The notes under the pieces: generated by a model | Database searches by the model: none | The model's input: the letters and a program-made list of their open reading frames with translations, nothing else | Told to the model about the DNA's origin: nothing | Program-made: the position numbers and the translations under genes | From: Clostridiales bacterium | GTDB lineage: Bacteria > Bacillota > Dehalobacteriia > UBA4068 | Reading direction: 5' to 3' | Assembly: GCA_009783495.1 (NCBI GenBank) | Contig: WRDJ01000011.1 | Span: 1 to 9,052 of the forward strand | DNA length: 9,052 bases | Shown here: positions 6,203 to 9,052 of the stretch, in pieces | Numbering within the stretch: the stretch's first letter is position 1 | How the letters are laid out: every line of letters starts with the position of its first letter

Positions 6203-8044
6203 ATGACGAATATGGACATCGCAACCTTTTATTTAGCTCATCTGGCCCTGGTGCTCTGCCTGGTCCTGCTTTATGCGACCATGCGCAAAGGCCAGCGTTC
6301 CCACATCCAGACCACCTTTTATGTCATCATCGGCGTCATGCTGGTCTGGAATATCGGCACCCTGCTGGAGATCTATTCCCGGTTAAGCAGCGACAGCGGC
6401 GAATCTAATATGCTCTTCGTCAATATCTGCTATTTCGGCATTTGCTTCGCCCCGATCGCCATTTTGCTGCTGGGCAAGGCCATCTCCCAGTCATATCTCA
6501 CGCTCAGGCTGCGCTATGCCGCGCTTTTGATCGTTCCTTGCGTCAGCATGATCGTCGTCATCACCAATCCCCTGCACGGCCTCTTTTTTGAGCATTTCTC
6601 CGTCTATTCAAGCAACGCTGTTTACGGGCCTTATTTTATCTTTCATTCCATATATTCATATGGCTGCATCCTGGCGGGGATCCTCTATATGGTCTCTTTC
6701 AGCATGAAGAATTCCGGCATTTTTTCCTTGCAGTCGTTCTTCGTTTTGCTGGGCGTTTTGGTGCCGCTCACAGCCAACGTGCTCTTTTCCTTCAACATTA
6801 TTGACCTGCCTTTCAGCATCAACGCCTCCATGTTCACCATCGCGCTGCTCTGCTTCGCCATCGCCTTCTATAAATACGATTTTCTCAAAGTGGCGCCCAT
6901 CGCCGTACACAGCGTGGTCAACCTCATTTCCGACGGCTATCTGGTGGCCGACAACCGCTGGAATATCGTCGCGAGCAACAAGGCCATGCTGCGTATTCTG
7001 CCGGACGAAGAGGCCTTTCCGCAAAACTCCAGCCTGGAACGCCTGATAAACAAATATTGCGACGAATGTACTTATGCCAGTTTTTTAAAACTGCAGGCGC
7101 AGGCCGTGGCGGAAAAGCGCACCGTCGCGACGGAATATGCCAGCCGGAACAACCGCTGGTTCACCGTGGAGATCACGCCCATTTTCCGCCGCCATGAACT
7201 CATCGGCACCATCATCCTTTTGAAAGACATCACCCAGGCCAAGCGCGACCTGGAAACCATCCGGGAAACGCAAGCCATCATGGTGGAGCGGGAACGCCTG
7301 GTTTTCTTGGGCCAGCTGATCGGCGGCATCGCCCACAACCTGAAAACGCCTATCCTCTCGATTTCCGGCGCTATCGAAGGGCTTTCCGACCTAACCAAGG
7401 AATATCATGAATCCGTCCCCGACCCCAGCGTGACGGAAGAGGATCACCGAGAAATCGCGCGGGAAATGTTCGTCTGGCTGGATAAAATAAAAGACCACAT
7501 CGCCTATATCTCCGACGTCATTTCCACGGTGAAGGGGCAAGCCGTACAGTTCAACCGCAGCGAGATCGTCACCTTCACCTTGGACGAATTTTTGAAGCGC
7601 GTAGATCTTCTGATGAAAAACGAGTTGAAAAAAGCCGGCTGCACCTTGCGCACCTTCATCGAGGTGGACACCCTTTCGGAAATCGCGGGCGACATCAGCA
7701 CCTTGGTTCAGATCTTCGACAACCTGATCTTAAACGCCATCTATTCCTATGAGGGGAAACCCGGCTTCATTGACCTTGCCGTGAACGGGGATGAGGATAA
7801 ATTTGTTTTCTCCGTCACGGATTACGGCGCGGGCATCGCGCCGGCCGTGCAGGCGCGGCTCTTTAAGGAAATGGTGACGACAAAGGGCAAAAATGGCACC
7901 GGCCTGGGGCTTTATCTTTCAAATTCCACCATCAAAGGGCATTTCAACGGCCAGCTTACTTTCACCTCCGAGCTTGGCCGGGGTTCGGCCTTCACCATCA
8001 CCATCCCCAGACACCAACCGCCCCCCGACGCGGAAGCAAGCTAG
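6203..8044 (+). CDS. Seven-transmembrane PAS sensor histidine kinase
   Basis: Membrane sensor kinase of 613 residues that should autophosphorylate on His and pass phosphate to the regulator encoded next. Seven hydrophobic segments (about 6-27, 38-59, 69-91, 103-123, 144-165, 176-197, 206-226) form an N-terminal block like the 7TM region of histidine kinases (His_kinase_N type), with no large external domain. A PAS domain follows (about 236-350, ending at the typical LKDIT). The H-box has His378 in GGIAHNLKTP; the ATPase domain shows the N-box (N507, N511), DYGAGI (540-545) and NGTGLGL (564-570). The residue after His378 is Asn rather than the usual Glu/Asp. The start lies four bases after the NRPS stop, and its ribosome binding site AGGTGA (6193-6198) overlaps that stop, so translation is probably coupled. 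A ligand soluble in or near the membrane is plausible, but the stimulus is unknown. Confidence 0.93.
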   Translation: MTNMDIATFYLAHLALVLCLVLLYATMRKGQRSHIQTTFYVIIGVMLVWNIGTLLEIYSRLSSDSGESNMLFVNICYFGICFAPIAILLLGKAISQSYLTLRLRYAALLIVPCVSMIVVITNPLHGLFFEHFSVYSSNAVYGPYFIFHSIYSYGCILAGILYMVSFSMKNSGIFSLQSFFVLLGVLVPLTANVLFSFNIIDLPFSINASMFTIALLCFAIAFYKYDFLKVAPIAVHSVVNLISDGYLVADNRWNIVASNKAMLRILPDEEAFPQNSSLERLINKYCDECTYASFLKLQAQAVAEKRTVATEYASRNNRWFTVEITPIFRRHELIGTIILLKDITQAKRDLETIRETQAIMVERERLVFLGQLIGGIAHNLKTPILSISGAIEGLSDLTKEYHESVPDPSVTEEDHREIAREMFVWLDKIKDHIAYISDVISTVKGQAVQFNRSEIVTFTLDEFLKRVDLLMKNELKKAGCTLRTFIEVDTLSEIAGDISTLVQIFDNLILNAIYSYEGKPGFIDLAVNGDEDKFVFSVTDYGAGIAPAVQARLFKEMVTTKGKNGTGLGLYLSNSTIKGHFNGQLTFTSELGRGSAFTITIPRHQPPPDAEAS

Positions 8045-8087
8045 GCGCCGCACAGTTCTTCCACAAAAAAGAAAGGTCGCTGATACA

Positions 8088-9052
8088 ATGCGCAAAACAA
8101 ACCGGGTTCCGCTCTCAAAATATAATATCCTCGTGCTGGACGACGAGATCGGGGTGATTGATTCCCTCTCCGTCATTTTCAAACGCTCCGGCTACCGCAT
8201 CAGCGGCGTGACCGACCCCTATGAAGCCATCGAGCGGCTGCGCAACGAGCGTTTCGATCTCCTGATCCTGGATTTCCTCATGTCGCCCATTCACGGCGAT
8301 CGCGTGGTGGAATTGATCCGTGAGTTCGACCGAGACCTTTACATCTTGCTGCTGACCGGCTATAAAGACCTGGCGCCGCCGCTGAAAACGATCAAGACGC
8401 TCGACATCCAGGGTTATTGCGAAAAGAGCGACCGTTTCGACCAGCTGATTCTTTTGGTGGAATCCGGCCTGAAATCCATTTCGCAAAGACAGACCATCAA
8501 AAAATTCAAGGACGGCCTGAACGACATCTTGCAGTCTGCGCCGAAGATTTTCCGCCTCGAACCGGTGAGCGCCATCCTGGAGAAGATCCTGGCCGAACTT
8601 CCGCCCGGCGTCAAAGAGCACGACGCCTTCATTCTGGCAGACGACCTGGGGCCGGAGAAAGCCGCCTCTTTCCGCGGCCTTTTCTGCGGGACAGGGCGCT
8701 TCCGTTCGGAGCGGGGCGGCGTCACGGATATGATCAGCCCGGAGCTGCTTGAGAAAATCGGCTCCGCGCGCGCGGCCTGCCGCAGCATCGTCCTGGACGA
8801 AGGCCTGGTTCTGCCGCTCATCAGCAGCGATCAGGGGACGATCGGCGTCCTTTATGCCGAGACGGAGGACATTGCCGAAAACAGGGAGCTTCTGGAGATT
8901 TTCGTCAGCCTGGCCGCGGCTTCCCTCAACAACGCCTCCCTGCACTCGCAGGTGGGCGCGAAAAACGCCGAGCTGGGCCGAGCCTATGAAATGCTCAAAC
9001 AGCGCTATCTGGACGTAATCGAGACATTGAGAACCGTGGTCGAAACGAAGGA
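8088..9052 (+). CDS. Response regulator with GAF-like domain, probably HD-GYP; 3' end outside window
   Basis: The gene runs off the right edge; 321 complete codons are visible. Residues about 12-128 form a receiver domain: acidic pair Asp18/Asp19, phospho-acceptor Asp62 (LILDF), Thr90 and Lys113 (CEKSD). Residues about 150-290 form a sensor-like domain with GAF character (LPLISSDQGTIGVLYAE), similar in layout to the DUF3369 regions of HD-type regulators. A helical linker follows (NAELGRAYEMLKQRY). The last visible residues, LDVIETLRTVVETK, match the usual opening of an HD-GYP domain, which hydrolyses cyclic-di-GMP; the HD and GYP motifs themselves lie beyond the window. ATG 8088 has AAAGG (8072-8076) as a somewhat distant ribosome binding site. 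It lies 43 bases after the kinase gene with no terminator between, so it is very likely the cognate partner. The receiver call is firm; the HD-GYP output is inference. Confidence 0.88.
   Translation, partial: MRKTNRVPLSKYNILVLDDEIGVIDSLSVIFKRSGYRISGVTDPYEAIERLRNERFDLLILDFLMSPIHGDRVVELIREFDRDLYILLLTGYKDLAPPLKTIKTLDIQGYCEKSDRFDQLILLVESGLKSISQRQTIKKFKDGLNDILQSAPKIFRLEPVSAILEKILAELPPGVKEHDAFILADDLGPEKAASFRGLFCGTGRFRSERGGVTDMISPELLEKIGSARAACRSIVLDEGLVLPLISSDQGTIGVLYAETEDIAENRELLEIFVSLAAASLNNASLHSQVGAKNAELGRAYEMLKQRYLDVIETLRTVVETK

Noticed and set aside
5389..6219. 276-codon minus-strand open frame over the thioesterase domain
   Set aside because: Antisense shadow of a domain with clear thioesterase motifs; no ribosome binding site or motif of its own.
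8081..8089. Extended -10 (TGATACAAT) before the response regulator
   Set aside because: It overlaps the start codon itself and has no -35, so it could not yield a normal transcript for this gene.
8115..8945. 276-codon minus-strand open frame over the response regulator gene
   Set aside because: The plus frame from 8088 to the edge encodes a receiver domain with all key residues, so the antisense frame is a shadow.
1..9052. CRISPR arrays, tRNA or rRNA genes, insertion sequences, phage attachment sites
   Set aside because: No direct-repeat arrays, cloverleaf-like sequences, transposase motifs or flanking terminal repeats were seen on reading both strands.

Overview
The window reads as a moderately GC-rich bacterial chromosome, most likely from the Bacillota (a Clostridia- or Negativicutes-like lineage). 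This rests on strong AGGAGG-type ribosome binding sites, AT-rich sigma-A-type promoters between GC-rich genes, a class II aldolase of the length seen in Gram-positive bacteria, and a 7TM histidine kinase paired with a receiver/HD-GYP-type regulator. The genus cannot be told from the sequence. All supported genes are on the plus strand, and no gene-free stretch exceeds 190 bases.

Left part (1-2132). The window opens inside the 3' end of an unrecognised gene encoding a Cys4 zinc-knuckle protein. An intergenic region follows with a long, nearly perfect palindrome and a G-rich REP-like segment. Next comes a class II fructose-bisphosphate aldolase gene with its own promoter-like sequence and a terminator. 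A small DUF1638-type protein of unknown function follows, preceded by a second hairpin with a short T-run.

Right part (2133-9052). A promoter-like region precedes what looks like one transcription unit of three genes. The first encodes a 1292-residue single-module non-ribosomal peptide synthetase, C-A-T-TE, whose A-domain specificity residues read as serine. Its C-terminal thioesterase is of the type II kind and carries Cys in place of the usual Ser nucleophile. Four bases after its stop begins a seven-transmembrane PAS histidine kinase. After a 43-base gap comes a receiver-domain regulator that runs off the window just as an HD-GYP-like (cyclic-di-GMP phosphodiesterase) segment starts.

The main point of interest is the right part: a serine-activating, EntF-sized NRPS that appears co-transcribed with a two-component system and has no siderophore, transporter or tailoring genes in view. 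The arrangement suggests (inference) that the small molecule made by the NRPS is a signal sensed in the membrane by the kinase, or that the two-component pair controls its production, with output through cyclic-di-GMP. A separate genome-level signal is the complete absence of the palindromic hexamer RTCGAY. Ile-Asp is always written ATT/ATA-GAY although ATC is the usual Ile codon elsewhere.
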